64,000 nucleotides of DNA from Chryseobacterium sp. KLBC 52 (GCF_003347605.1 NZ_QDFZ01000012.1:1-64000), one strand, 5' to 3'. Counted from the first letter of the stretch, positions 35,101 to 43,824 are shown. A program made the numbers and translations. Notes: generated by a model from the letters alone, not told the origin.

Positions 35101-35395
35101 AATCATTATGCATATTGCTGATTTTATGACTCCATAAGTAATTCCCATTACTATCAAGTTTGATAATAAAAGTAGTTCCATAGGTACCGGAACTTGAGTA
35201 ATTGGTTGGAACTATGAGTTGTACATTAGGCCCCGGATCAGCATCAATTCCGCTGAATCCAAGTGTTCTGCCTAACAGATAGATATTACCTTCATCATCT
35301 TTATCAATTTTGGTAATAAAATCATCATAATCAGTATAGCTTTTAAATTGTTTTACCCAGGAAAAATTTTGTGAAAATAGAAGTATCGTGCTCAA
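32195..35395 (-). CDS. Large surface protein with T9SS type B (gliding-type) C-terminal domain; start codon disrupted
   Basis: About 1066 aa from the first usable start TTG at 35395. The N part has WD/beta-propeller-like repeats (KLDSNGNYLWSHKI, EWLKKITGGIEGQ). The middle has an HYR/Ig-like array (about 495-600), then repeated Ig-like modules with TFC..NP and TVNTTPKPT. The C-terminal 85 residues are the gliding-motility type sorting domain (NAISPNGDGINDTW, GWLLIKNR), exported by T9SS. Upstream in the same frame lies a perfect signal peptide: ATG 35425, then TAG, then KILSLFSFLSTILLFSQ. The TAG at codon 2 blocks it, probably AAG mutated to TAG. With the TTG start the signal peptide is shortened, so export may be lost. 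Confidence 0.75.
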   Translation of the reverse strand: MSTILLFSQNFSWVKQFKSYTDYDDFITKIDKDDEGNIYLLGRTLGFSGIDADPGPNVQLIVPTNYSSSGTYGTTFIIKLDSNGNYLWSHKISNMHNDYDYDLKVKNGKVYALTSKSSQQGMFINGYTTVTILNTNGTLINETEITNSTPQSFSVDDNGNIYISTFAFSNLIFSQASNTPFNDTNSSAATYIMKLQPNLQVEWLKKITGGIEGQIALNSNNDVYFAMNTLYGPGGYVLKRYSSVGNLIWSGELQDQSFSRITIDKNDKLIVSGHWQAQFLPIDVDPSGNQYLLSSNTYLSVYLLWFDTSNTLLDVKKYINTGQHFPLVIFGLDCDDNNEIHVSGTFDKSFDANPDIATNMITKGNGYIEGCTISFDTNRQYKNSFKIGSDTYNFPNSVSRIYQTVNKSNDYYYIGTFDWHCDFDPSPNQYFLHAINGNQLNMDGYLLKMEKCNNIPQNSSQNICIGSDIQLNASGGTVYNWTGPNGFSSDQQNPLIPNSSTVHSGIYTCHISGTTNGCDGNFSIHVVVGDNTPPVPNVAQLPAITGDCNTVITSFPTATDNCAGTVTATTPAPLTYSVPGTYTIFWTYDDGNGNIVTQNQTVVITATQSPVAGLNQTFCATNNPKISDIQIAGQNIKWYDAAGNILAATTALVNGQNYYASQTINGCESNKTAVQITVNTTPKPTANVNQDFCAAANPTLEKIVVTGTSLKFYDSAGNVIPLTAPLVNGQTYFVTQTVNNCESEKLAIAVTLSTDNVPAKDITQVQCNTTTANSMVVNLHSYEASIITNPGNYIFTYTDTAGNPISNPSAYVLNVGTTLIHVRVSTPDGCFKVVRLNLTLNPKPIVLLPDTLDFCEGKSVVLDPGPGFKSYEWNTGATTQTITASTPGTYTVKVTNVFGCESTSSTQVSYSVLAHIVSVNITNNTATVILSQNGNYEFSLDNLTWQDSNIFTNLNMGEYTVYVRTKSGCIIGQKNFSIFNIPNAISPNGDGINDTWRIAGLENYPGTEVSLYDRRGAVIYKEIIRNKPFQWDGRYESHPISTGNYWYTIKVSDGRIYNGWLLIKNR

Positions 35396-35519
35396 AAAAG
35401 AGAACAGCGAAAGAATTTTCTACATCGGTTAGTAATTTTTGCGGCAAAGATATAAAAATAGGTTTCTTATTGAATAATAAGTAATCGTAAACTTTCATTC
35501 ATAAACATGATCGATGTCA

Positions 35520-35609
35520 TGACATTTTTGTTTAATTTTTTTGTTTAACAATTTTGTCAAAAATATTTTTTACTATAAATTTGCACAAATTTGTTTAACA
35601 AAAATGTCA
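35520..35609 (+). promoter_or_regulatory. TetR operator sites O1-O3 and tetR promoter
   Basis: Three related sites: O1 TGACATTTTTGTTTAA (35520-35535, inverted), O2 TTGTTTAACAATTTTGTCA (35541-35559) and O3 TTGTTTAACAAAAATGTCA (35591-35609). O2 and O3 are exactly 50 bp apart. TTTTG in O2 and TAAATTTG at 35576-35583 form the promoter with 19 bp spacing; O3 covers the start point and overlaps the start codon ATG 35604. This is consistent with tight autorepression by the TetR protein. Confidence 0.7.
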
Positions 35610-36197
35610 AATCAAGCAAAAAAAGACCAAACACAGGAATTGATCAAGGAGACAGCGAAGAATTTATTCTTTGTGAAAGGAAAATTTGATGCTACTACGC
35701 AGGAGATTGCAGATGCAGCCGGAGTGAACAGAACCCTTATTAATTACTATTTCCGTTCAAGAGATAAGCTTATCCAGATCATCTTTGATGAAGCACAAAG
35801 AGTAGAACAGGAAAAATCGAAGATCATTCAGAATTCTGATCTGCCTTTTAAAGAAAAGATCAGTCAGTTCATAGAAAGCAGTCTTTCTACCAGTCTTCAG
35901 TATCCGTATCTGGAAACGTATATCGTGTCCCAGATCAATAAAGGAACCTGTCATCAGAGAGAAATTGAAGAAGATATCCTGAACGATATGTACAAGGATA
36001 TTGAAAAAGAAATGGAATTGGGAAATATTGAGAAAATGGCACCGGTTCAGTTTATTCTGAATATGGTTGCGCTATTGGTGTTCCCAAGTGCAATAAGACC
36101 ATTATTTATGGAAAATCTTTTAATTAATGATGAAGAATATGATAAGATTATTTCTGAAAGAAAAGAGATTATTATCAATATGTTGTTCAAAAACTAA
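35604..36197 (+). CDS. TetR/AcrR family regulator of the efflux operon
   Basis: About 197 aa from ATG 35604; a longer reading to 35541 would run through the operator and is rejected. The N-terminal HTH lies at about residues 10-55 (LIKETAKNLFFVKGKFDATTQEIADAAGVNRTLINYYF). The C-terminal ligand domain ends IISERKEIIINMLFKN. Members repress drug efflux genes until a ligand binds. It precedes the TolC/HlyD/RND genes by 88 bp with no separate promoter box seen there, so they may be read through from its promoter. Confidence 0.9.
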   Translation: MSNQAKKDQTQELIKETAKNLFFVKGKFDATTQEIADAAGVNRTLINYYFRSRDKLIQIIFDEAQRVEQEKSKIIQNSDLPFKEKISQFIESSLSTSLQYPYLETYIVSQINKGTCHQREIEEDILNDMYKDIEKEMELGNIEKMAPVQFILNMVALLVFPSAIRPLFMENLLINDEEYDKIISERKEIIINMLFKN

Positions 36198-36285
36198 AAA
36201 AACTAAAGTATTTCTGAAAATGATTCGTCAAATAGAAATAAATAATGACTGAAAATTAAATAAAAAATAAACGAAGTATAAAATT

Positions 36286-37638
36286 ATGAATAGAAAACGT
36301 ATAACTGCTACAAAGCTAAAAATTGGGATAGCTTCAGCATTTATGATTTTCGGCTCAACACTGATGTCTGCCCAGCAGCAGGTTTCCCTGCAGGAAGCAA
36401 TAAAACAGGCACTCCAGAATAAAGCAGAAGCTAAAAAAGCTGCTTTACAGATCAAAAAAGCCGAATACAAGATTGATGAAGCCAGAGCCGGCGCCCTTCC
36501 ACAGGTGAGTGCAACGGCAGGTTTAACCTATAATCCGATTATTCAGGAATCTTTACTGGAATTTGGAGGAGAAAAAATCAGAGCTCAGTTTGGGCAGCCC
36601 TGGGGTTCAACAGCTTCTGTGCAGCTTCAGCAGGCGATTTTTGATCAAAGAGTATTTACAGGATTGAAAGCAGCAAAATCAACAAGAGAATTTTATGTGC
36701 TGAATGCTCAGTTAACCAATGAACAGATTATTGAAAATGTAGCAACAGCTTATTATCAGGTGTTCGTACAGGAAGAAAATCTTAAAACGGTAACTGCCAG
36801 CTATGCCAATACTGAAAAAGTAAGAAATGTTATTAAGAGTCTGGTTGATAATGGTTTGGCAAAATCGATTGATTTAGACAGAACCAATGTTCAGCTTACC
36901 AATATTGGTTCCAATAAGCAGGCCTTAATCAACTCTGTGGAACTTTCAAAGAATGCACTGAAGTTTTATATGGGAATCCCCATTTCTACAGATATCGAGC
37001 TTGAAGAAAAACAAATCGAGCCAAAGCCAGAGCTGATTGCGAGCAGCGTAAATCTTAATAATCGTACAGAGATTAAGGTTTTAAATAAAAACAGGGAACT
37101 TTTGGTTTTCAATAAAAAAGCCACTGAAGCTTATCTTTATCCATCAGTAAATCTTACGGCAAACTACGGATGGGGAGCAAACGGAGCAAAATTTCCGTTG
37201 ACCAATGGTCTTAGTAACGGCGTTCTTTGGAGTGATTATTCAGCAATTGGCTTGAATGTAAATATTCCTATTTTCACGGGAGGAGCTACAAAAGCGAAGA
37301 TCAACCAGGCAGAAATTGATATTCAGGATATAGATCAGGATATTCAGAAGACTCAGCTGAGCTTAGATCTTGATTATAAAAATGCAGTCACCAATATGGA
37401 AAATGCACTGATTAATATCGAAAGCATGAAAGATAATGTAGGATTGGCAGAAAGAGTTCAGAAAAATACTCAGTCGAACTATCAGTATGGCCTGGCAACG
37501 CTTACAGAAGTACTGGATTCTGAAAATGCTTTAACAGAGGCAAAACAGAACTATTCCAATGCATTGTTAGATTACAAGCAGGCAGAGATCAAGCTGATAA
37601 AAGCTAAGGGTGAACTAAACACACTACAAAACTTATAA
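36286..37638 (+). CDS. TolC family outer membrane efflux protein
   Basis: 450 aa with a signal peptide (IGIASAFMIFGSTLMSAQ). The protein shows the duplicated TolC repeat (VSLQEAIKQALQNKAEAKKAALQIKKAEYKIDEARAG and, in the second half, NREL..FNKKATEAYLYPSVNLTANYG), with coiled helices between. It forms the outer membrane channel of a tripartite pump with the two proteins encoded next. Gap to the adaptor gene is 9 bp. Confidence 0.93.
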   Translation: MNRKRITATKLKIGIASAFMIFGSTLMSAQQQVSLQEAIKQALQNKAEAKKAALQIKKAEYKIDEARAGALPQVSATAGLTYNPIIQESLLEFGGEKIRAQFGQPWGSTASVQLQQAIFDQRVFTGLKAAKSTREFYVLNAQLTNEQIIENVATAYYQVFVQEENLKTVTASYANTEKVRNVIKSLVDNGLAKSIDLDRTNVQLTNIGSNKQALINSVELSKNALKFYMGIPISTDIELEEKQIEPKPELIASSVNLNNRTEIKVLNKNRELLVFNKKATEAYLYPSVNLTANYGWGANGAKFPLTNGLSNGVLWSDYSAIGLNVNIPIFTGGATKAKINQAEIDIQDIDQDIQKTQLSLDLDYKNAVTNMENALINIESMKDNVGLAERVQKNTQSNYQYGLATLTEVLDSENALTEAKQNYSNALLDYKQAEIKLIKAKGELNTLQNL

Positions 37639-37647
37639 TAAACTAAA

Positions 37648-38709
37648 ATGAAAAAAACTTTAATATATATCATCGTAGCAGCTGTACTGGTAGGGTTAGC
37701 CGCTTACAAGATTGCCGGTAACAAAGAAAAGCAGACGCAGGAAGTAAAAGAAGTTGCCAAGCAGGTAGATAAAATCAATGTTAATATTGTAACCGTTACA
37801 AGAGAAAATATTGATACAGACTATTCAGCCAACGGTACCTTTATTCCAAAACAGGAAATGAACCAGTCTTCTGAAATCTCAGGACGTATCGTAAGCGTTT
37901 TGGTGAAAGAGGGTTCAAGGGTAGGAGCAGGACAGGTTTTAGCAACGATCAAAAAAGATGCTATCGAAGTGGATGTTACCCAGGCTCAGAACAATCTGCA
38001 GAATGCTATTATTGATAACCAGCGTTATGAAAACGCATATAAAACAGGCGGAGTTACCAAACAGCAGCTTGATAATTCAAGACTACAGCTGAAAAATGCT
38101 CAGGCTGCAGTAAGAGCACAAGGTGTAAAAGTAAATGATACAAGCATCCGTGCGGGAATCAGCGGTACCATCAACAAGAAAATGGTTGAACCTGGAACAG
38201 TAGTCTCCCCTGGAACGTCAATGTTTGAAATCGTAAATATCAACAGCCTTAAACTTTCTGTTTTAGTAGATGAAAGCCAGATCGGAAAAATCCAGTTAGG
38301 CCAGGAGGTTCCGATTAAAGTAAATGTTTTACCTGAAGATTCTTTTGTAGGGAGAATTACTTTCATCGCTCCTAAAAGTGATGCTTCTCTGAATTTCCCT
38401 GTAGAAATTGAAGTACAGAACAGAGGAAACCTGAAAGCAGGTATGTATGCAACTGCTAAATTCAGTACAAACAATGGTGCGGAAACTCAGAACATGCTGA
38501 CCGTTCCTGCAGAAGCGTTTGTAAATGGAGTAAGCTCAGGACAATTATTCGTTGTTCAGAATGGAGTTGCTAAACTGATCAAAGTAACCATCGGAAAAGT
38601 TTACGGAGATAAAGTTCAGATTTTAAGCGGCTTGAATGGAGGAGAACAGGTAGTAACCAGTGGACAGATCAATTTGGACAACGGATCTAAAGTGAATATT
38701 ATAAAGTAG
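37648..38709 (+). CDS. RND efflux periplasmic adaptor (HlyD/AcrA type)
   Basis: 353 aa. The N terminus (TLIYIIVAAVLVGLAAYKIAG) anchors it in the inner membrane. The lipoyl-barrel segment follows: SGRIVSVLVKEGSRVGAGQVL, then a short helical hairpin with QLDNSRLQLKNAQAAVRAQG, and the second half AGISGTINKKMVEPGTVV. The C-terminal beta domain runs to the end (GGEQVVTSGQINLDNGSKV). It bridges the permease and the outer membrane channel. Next gene begins 7 bp later. Confidence 0.93.
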   Translation: MKKTLIYIIVAAVLVGLAAYKIAGNKEKQTQEVKEVAKQVDKINVNIVTVTRENIDTDYSANGTFIPKQEMNQSSEISGRIVSVLVKEGSRVGAGQVLATIKKDAIEVDVTQAQNNLQNAIIDNQRYENAYKTGGVTKQQLDNSRLQLKNAQAAVRAQGVKVNDTSIRAGISGTINKKMVEPGTVVSPGTSMFEIVNINSLKLSVLVDESQIGKIQLGQEVPIKVNVLPEDSFVGRITFIAPKSDASLNFPVEIEVQNRGNLKAGMYATAKFSTNNGAETQNMLTVPAEAFVNGVSSGQLFVVQNGVAKLIKVTIGKVYGDKVQILSGLNGGEQVVTSGQINLDNGSKVNIIK

Positions 38710-38716
38710 CAGATCT

Positions 38717-41700
38717 ATGAAGTTAGCAGAAATATCGATCAAAAGACCCTCGCTGGTAATTGTATTATTTACAATTCTGACGTTGGGAGGTATCCTGAGT
38801 TATACGCTCATGGGATACGAATTGATTCCGAAGTTTGAAACCAACATGGTAACCATTTCTACGGTCTATCCGGGAGCTTCACCTGCAGAGGTGGAGACCT
38901 CCGTGACCCGAAAGATTGAAGATGCCGTAGGTTCTTTGGAAAACGTTAAAAAGGTAGAATCTTCTTCATACGAAAGCTTATCCGTAATCATGGTTCAGCT
39001 GAATGATGGAGCCGATGTAGACTACGCTTTGAATGATGCACAGAGAAAGGTAAATGCTATTCTGGCAGACCTTCCGGAAGATGTAAAAGCACCGTCTCTG
39101 AATAAATTCTCCTTAGATGATTTACCGATTATCACGATGAGTATTTCATCGGATAAACTGAACAGTAAGGACCTTTATGATCTATTGGATAAAAAGATTG
39201 AACCTATTTTCTCCCGTGTAAACGGTGTGGCTCAGGTGGACCTTGTAGGTGGACAGGAGAGAGAAATTCAGGTAAATCTTGATGAGAAAAAGTTACAGGG
39301 GTATGGACTTTCAATCGGAGACGTACAACAGGCCATTCTTTCATCAAACTTAGATTTCCCTACAGGAAGTTTGAAGACGAGAACTACAAAATCTACGATC
39401 AGACTTTCAGGAAAATATAAATCTACTGAAGAAATGAACAACCTTGTTGTTTCCAATAAGAATGGAGCACAGGTACGTTTATCTGATATCGCAACGGTGT
39501 TTGACTCTCAGAAGGATGTTGAAAAAGTAGCGAGATTCAATCAGTTTCCTACTATTTTGATGCAGGTTAAAAAACAATCTGATGCGAATGCGGTAGCAGT
39601 ATCTGAAAGTGTTCAGAAGACCATTAAAACAGTAGAAGAAGCTTATAAAGTTCAGGGAGTAAAAGTAAAAATCGTAAACGATACTACAGAATTTACCCTA
39701 GAATCAGCCAACCACGTTATTTTCGACTTATTCTTAGCGATTATCCTCGTGGCAATTGTAATGTTATTATTCCTTCACAGTATCAGAAACGCATTCATCG
39801 TAATGGTTTCTATCCCGGCTTCATTGGTGGCAGCGTTCATCGGAATGAACCTGATGGGATATACTTTGAACTTAATGAGTTTACTGGGACTATCCCTTGT
39901 GGTAGGGATCCTAGTGGATGATGCGATTGTAGTTCTGGAAAACATTTACCGTCACATGGAGATGGGTAAAAGTAAGATCAGAGCAGCGTATGACGGAGCT
40001 TCAGAGATCGGATTTACCGTTGCTGCGATTACTTTGGTAATTGTGGTGGTATTCTTACCAATCGCAATGAGTTCAGGTCTTGTAGCCAATATCCTGGCAC
40101 AGTTCTGCGTCACGGTAGTTATTGCCACTTTGTTATCATTGTTGGCTTCATTTACCATCATTCCTTGGTTATCATCAAGATTCGGTAAGCTGGAGCATTT
40201 AACAGGTAAGAACTGGTTTGAGAAATTCATTCTTTGGTTTGAAGGATTAATTGACAAATTCACACACTGGATCACAGGAATACTTGAATGGTGTCTGAAA
40301 ACGACCTTAAGAAGAATTTCAACCGTAGTGATTACATTCATTGTTTTAATCAGTTCATTCATGCTGGTAGTATTTGGATTCATTGGAGGTGAGTTCTTCC
40401 CGCCAATTGACCGTGGCCAGTTCCTGGTACAAATGGAATTGTCAAAAGATGCAACCGTTGAGAAGACAAACCAGTTAACATTAGAGGTTGAGAAATTCTT
40501 AAGAAATGATAAAGATGTTGTAGATCTTATTACAACTGTTGGACAGCAGTCTACAGGTTTTGGTGGAGCTCAGGCAACCACATACCAGTCTGAGGTTCAG
40601 GTGAACTTAACAGATAAGTCTGAACGTACTGAAAGTACCAACATCAAAGCTGCAAAAATTAAAAGACAGCTGGAAGAGAAATTCACAGGAGTTGAGTTTA
40701 AAACAGCTCCGATCGGTATCATGGGTGCTGAAAACGCTCCAATTGAAATGGTTGTAACCGCTCCGGATAACGCTACGGCAGTAAAAGAAGCAACAAGAAT
40801 CCTTGAACTATTGAAAAAAGTTCCTGGGGCAGTAGATGCAGAATTGTCAACAGATACAGGTAGCCCTGAAGTTCAGGTAAGTATCGACAGAGATAAAATG
40901 TCTGCTTTAGGTTTAAACCTTTCAAGTGTAGGACAGACGATGCAGACTGCATTCAACGGAAATACTGACGGAAAATTCAGAGCCGGAGAATATGAATATG
41001 ATATCAATATCCGTTTCGGGGATGTGAACAGACAGTCTATTGATGACGTTAAAAACCTTATGTTTACAAACCCTCAGGGGCAGCAGGTTCGTTTAAGCCA
41101 GTTTGCTAATGTAGAAATGGGTTCAGGACCAAGTTTGCTTGAACGTAGAGATAAATCTCCATCTGTAAAAGTAAGAGCTAAAGCAGTAGGTAGACCAGTA
41201 GGAGATGTTGCTAATGAGTGGGCGAATCAGTTCATGAACAGCACCAAAAAACCTGTAGGTGTAGATTACATCTGGAGTGGAGATATGGAAAACCAACAGG
41301 AAGGTTTTGGTACGTTAGGAATTGCGTTATTGGCAGCTATCGTATTGGTTTACCTGGTAATGGTTTCCCTATATGACAGTTTCGTATATCCTTTCGTGGT
41401 ATTGTTCTCAATCCCGTTAGCGATGATCGGGGTAATGGTAATTCTTGCCTTAACGGCCAACTCACTGAACATCTTCACGATGTTAGGGATGATCATGTTG
41501 ATTGGTCTGGTAGCGAAGAATGCGATCCTTATCGTTGACTTTACGAATGCAAGAAAAGCAGCCGGAGCAAACACTCACGATGCCTTGGTACAAGCTAACC
41601 ACGCCCGTCTTCGTCCGATCCTGATGACCACCATTGCGATGATCTTCGGTATGTTACCGATCGCATTGGCAACAGGGGCCGGAGCTGAGATGAACAAAGG

Positions 41701-41905
41701 TCTTGCATGGGTAGTAATTGGTGGTTTGACATCATCACTATTCCTTACATTGATCATTGTACCGGTAGTATACTCTCTATTTGACTCTGTTCTAAGAAGA
41801 ATGGGTAAAGATACTAAAGTAGACTACGAAGCTGAAATGAAAGCAGATTATGTACACAGAGAACTAAATGAAGACGGATTTACTCCTAAGCATTTAGACA
41901 AATAA
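38717..41905 (+). CDS. RND efflux permease (AcrB/HAE1 type)
   Basis: 1062 aa, full length for HAE1 RND pumps with 12 membrane helices and two large periplasmic loops. The proton relay is intact: VVGILVDDAIVVLEN (adjacent Asp pair) and LIGLVAKNAILIVDF (Lys). PGASPAEVETSVTRKIEDAVGSLENV is the N-terminal HAE1 signature region. It exports drugs or other amphiphiles using the proton gradient. Substrate is unknown; the last 25 residues are hydrophilic. A terminator follows. Confidence 0.95.
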   Translation: MKLAEISIKRPSLVIVLFTILTLGGILSYTLMGYELIPKFETNMVTISTVYPGASPAEVETSVTRKIEDAVGSLENVKKVESSSYESLSVIMVQLNDGADVDYALNDAQRKVNAILADLPEDVKAPSLNKFSLDDLPIITMSISSDKLNSKDLYDLLDKKIEPIFSRVNGVAQVDLVGGQEREIQVNLDEKKLQGYGLSIGDVQQAILSSNLDFPTGSLKTRTTKSTIRLSGKYKSTEEMNNLVVSNKNGAQVRLSDIATVFDSQKDVEKVARFNQFPTILMQVKKQSDANAVAVSESVQKTIKTVEEAYKVQGVKVKIVNDTTEFTLESANHVIFDLFLAIILVAIVMLLFLHSIRNAFIVMVSIPASLVAAFIGMNLMGYTLNLMSLLGLSLVVGILVDDAIVVLENIYRHMEMGKSKIRAAYDGASEIGFTVAAITLVIVVVFLPIAMSSGLVANILAQFCVTVVIATLLSLLASFTIIPWLSSRFGKLEHLTGKNWFEKFILWFEGLIDKFTHWITGILEWCLKTTLRRISTVVITFIVLISSFMLVVFGFIGGEFFPPIDRGQFLVQMELSKDATVEKTNQLTLEVEKFLRNDKDVVDLITTVGQQSTGFGGAQATTYQSEVQVNLTDKSERTESTNIKAAKIKRQLEEKFTGVEFKTAPIGIMGAENAPIEMVVTAPDNATAVKEATRILELLKKVPGAVDAELSTDTGSPEVQVSIDRDKMSALGLNLSSVGQTMQTAFNGNTDGKFRAGEYEYDINIRFGDVNRQSIDDVKNLMFTNPQGQQVRLSQFANVEMGSGPSLLERRDKSPSVKVRAKAVGRPVGDVANEWANQFMNSTKKPVGVDYIWSGDMENQQEGFGTLGIALLAAIVLVYLVMVSLYDSFVYPFVVLFSIPLAMIGVMVILALTANSLNIFTMLGMIMLIGLVAKNAILIVDFTNARKAAGANTHDALVQANHARLRPILMTTIAMIFGMLPIALATGAGAEMNKGLAWVVIGGLTSSLFLTLIIVPVVYSLFDSVLRRMGKDTKVDYEAEMKADYVHRELNEDGFTPKHLDK

Positions 41906-41926
41906 ATTAAACCTTTAATTAACCGA

Positions 41927-41957
41927 AAGCGCTTCAGATTTTCTGAGGCGCTTTTTT
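41927..41957 (+). terminator. Efflux operon terminator
   Basis: AAGCGC-TCAGA/TCTGA-GCGCTT with T6, starting about 22 bases after the RND stop codon. Confidence 0.85.
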
Positions 41958-41991
41958 GTTGATATTTGATGATTTAAAATTGGATTATATA

Positions 41992-42056
41992 GGTTTGGGC
42001 TAAAGCCGTTGGATGGTTTTTATTATTGTAAATGGGCTAAAGCCCATTTCTATTGA
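41992..42056 (-). repeat. Two-palindrome dispersed repeat, copy 2 (inverted)
   Basis: Reverse orientation relative to the other copies: GGGCTAAAGCCG near 41998-42009, TTGGATGG, then GGGCTAAAGCCC at 42034-42045 and TTTCTATTGAT. The reversed order matches copy 4 closely (ATCAATAGA...GGGCTTTAGCCC...ATCCA...GGCTTTAGCC). It is head to head with copy 3, 25 bases away. Confidence 0.8.
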
Positions 42057-42080
42057 TGATTATTGCGAATTAAGAAAATA

Positions 42081-42146
42081 TTCAATATGAGCGGGCTTTA
42101 GCCCGCTTAAATTTATAACAGCCAATATTGGCTTTAGCCAAAACAT
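42081..42146 (+). repeat. Two-palindrome dispersed repeat, copy 3
   Basis: TTCAATATGA, then CGGGCTTTAGCCCG (GGGCTTTAGCCC at 42093-42104), then TTGGCTTTAGCCAA at 42128-42141 followed by AACAT. Centre-to-centre distance is 36 bp, as in copy 1. Confidence 0.85.
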
Positions 42147-42165
42147 AACATCCGGTTTTGGCAAC

Positions 42166-42193
42166 AAAAAAGCTCCCGGTAAAACCGAAAGCT
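42166..42193 (-). terminator. Terminator of the J-KTSC gene
   Basis: On the minus strand: AGCT-CGGT-loop-ACCG-AGCT stem with two 2-base internal mismatches, then T6. It lies about 24 bases after the stop codon at 42217. Confidence 0.6.
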
Positions 42194-42216
42194 CTTCTAT
42201 ATTGTGGTAGAAAAAA

Positions 42217-42663
42217 TTAATCTGCCATAGCCTCTCCGGACTTTCTGTAAACGAAGTTTCCGTAGATATGTCTTCTTGCAAAACGGCTTGGCGAATCAGC
42301 GTTGATCATTTTGATGTATGTGTTTCTAGGAACACCCATATATTCATACATATTTCCGTTCAGGTGCTGAACCGTTAAAATTGATTTCTCCAGATAGAAA
42401 TCCTGAATATTAGATTTTGTAATGGTTTCAGTATATTCTTCTTTATATTTTTCCTGTGTTTCCGGATTAATACTTACCAAAAAGTGGTAGGCTTCAATCA
42501 CAGACTTGCTTTTTTCTTCAGCTTCCTGCTTTCCTGCTTCATCATTAATGAATTTATCAGGATGGGTATCTTTCATCACATTTCTGTAAATCGTCTTTAA
42601 TTCTCTTAACGTAACGTTTTTATCAACTCCAAGAAGGGTTCTGTGTTCACCAATTTTTTTCAT
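42217..42663 (-). CDS. J domain plus KTSC domain fusion protein
   Basis: 148 aa. Residues 1-70 are a DnaJ J domain with the signature HPD in KDTHPDKF, flanked by RELKTIYRNVMK and AYHFLVSINPE. Residues 80-148 form a KTSC domain (LTVQHLNGNMYEYMGVP, SPSRFARRHIYGNF). J domains stimulate Hsp70 ATPase; KTSC domains are small domains of unknown role often found with lysyl-tRNA synthetase-like or phage proteins. The fusion suggests a dedicated co-chaperone. It stands alone. Confidence 0.8.
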   Translation of the reverse strand: MKKIGEHRTLLGVDKNVTLRELKTIYRNVMKDTHPDKFINDEAGKQEAEEKSKSVIEAYHFLVSINPETQEKYKEEYTETITKSNIQDFYLEKSILTVQHLNGNMYEYMGVPRNTYIKMINADSPSRFARRHIYGNFVYRKSGEAMAD

Positions 42664-42812
42664 ATCTCTAATCCTTATTTTCGGGGTGCAAAATTACGGA
42701 TTTTAATCTGATAAACCATAACTTATTCATTATTAATTTATTTGAATATTTTTGAACTTGGAAATTTATGATAGATAGGGGTAGGTGAAGATCGTAAAAT
42801 TAACTTCCACAG

Positions 42813-43709
42813 CTAATTAAATGCTGAATACAAATTTTTATTCAGTTTAAAATAAATGAATCCATTTTTGAAATCAATCACCGTATTGAACCTTTTTAAA
42901 AACTGATTGCCAAAAAATCCCGCCATTTTTTCTGTGGAATCAATTCCTTCTGTAGAACCGGAAAGGGTAATCGGAAGGTTATAAAGATATTTCTGAGCGA
43001 ATTGAACAGCCGGACAAAGAACAACAGGCATTTCATATACAGATCCGTCAGAACCTTGCGCTGTGGCTTTACCTATTGTTTTCATGGTTGTTACCAGAAC
43101 ATTTTTTTTTGCAAAAGGAGAAGCAATCGTAAGCACATCATCGGCACCGCTGTCGAGCCCGAAGAATCCTGAATATACTTTATCATTCACAATAATACTG
43201 CTTTCTACGGCAGGGTAGTTGTCGATCATATGGAGTTTTACCTTTTCATAACCTGTTAAATCCACAGACAGGTCATCTTCTTCATAAAACCGGATTTCAT
43301 TTCTATGATAATCTATTTCAATGAGTTTTCCTTTCATCAGATCCGTTCCGAAAACCCCATCAAAATAGGCAGATTCATAAGGAATAAGAGTAAATTGTAT
43401 TTCTTTTTTCTCGAAATCTCCAAACTGTACTGTATTATGACTGCTGTAATCTACAGTATTCAGTCCGTTAGAACCTTTGTTCTCGGACTTTCCATCAATT
43501 TTCAGCGGGATCTTTTTCTTTGAATTGCTGTTAATGACGGAGCCATCCGCACCGGTATCAAAAAGGAATTTAATACTGTCGGTTTTATTCACTTTACCAT
43601 ACACATACACGGAATTGTTTTCCAGAGCAAAGGGAAGGATAGTAGGTGTTTTTTGAGCTGGTACTGTTATGGACAATACCAAGGTCAGGAGAATAACAAT
43701 TGACTTCAT
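42813..43709 (-). CDS. Periplasmic retropepsin-like aspartic protease with two Asp motifs
   Basis: 298 aa with signal peptide (IVILLTLVLSITVPAQ). It has two pepsin-like catalytic motifs: FLFDTGADGSVIN at about residues 48-60 and FGLDSGADDVLTI at about 183-195. Retropepsins normally have one DTG per subunit and dimerise, so this is a fused two-lobed form, like eukaryotic pepsins or the aspartyl-protease-like pairs seen in Bacteroidetes. A hydrophilic C terminus follows. Its substrate is unknown. Confidence 0.8.
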   Translation of the reverse strand: MKSIVILLTLVLSITVPAQKTPTILPFALENNSVYVYGKVNKTDSIKFLFDTGADGSVINSNSKKKIPLKIDGKSENKGSNGLNTVDYSSHNTVQFGDFEKKEIQFTLIPYESAYFDGVFGTDLMKGKLIEIDYHRNEIRFYEEDDLSVDLTGYEKVKLHMIDNYPAVESSIIVNDKVYSGFFGLDSGADDVLTIASPFAKKNVLVTTMKTIGKATAQGSDGSVYEMPVVLCPAVQFAQKYLYNLPITLSGSTEGIDSTEKMAGFFGNQFLKRFNTVIDFKNGFIYFKLNKNLYSAFN

Positions 43710-43824
43710 GGAGTAGTTTTAAAGGCGAAAATAGAGCGAATGATCACTTTCACAAAGAAATAACAAGCCATTAACCCTCTTTTAACCGTTCCTTAACCGT
43801 TCCCTGCAAACTTTACCAAAAAAA

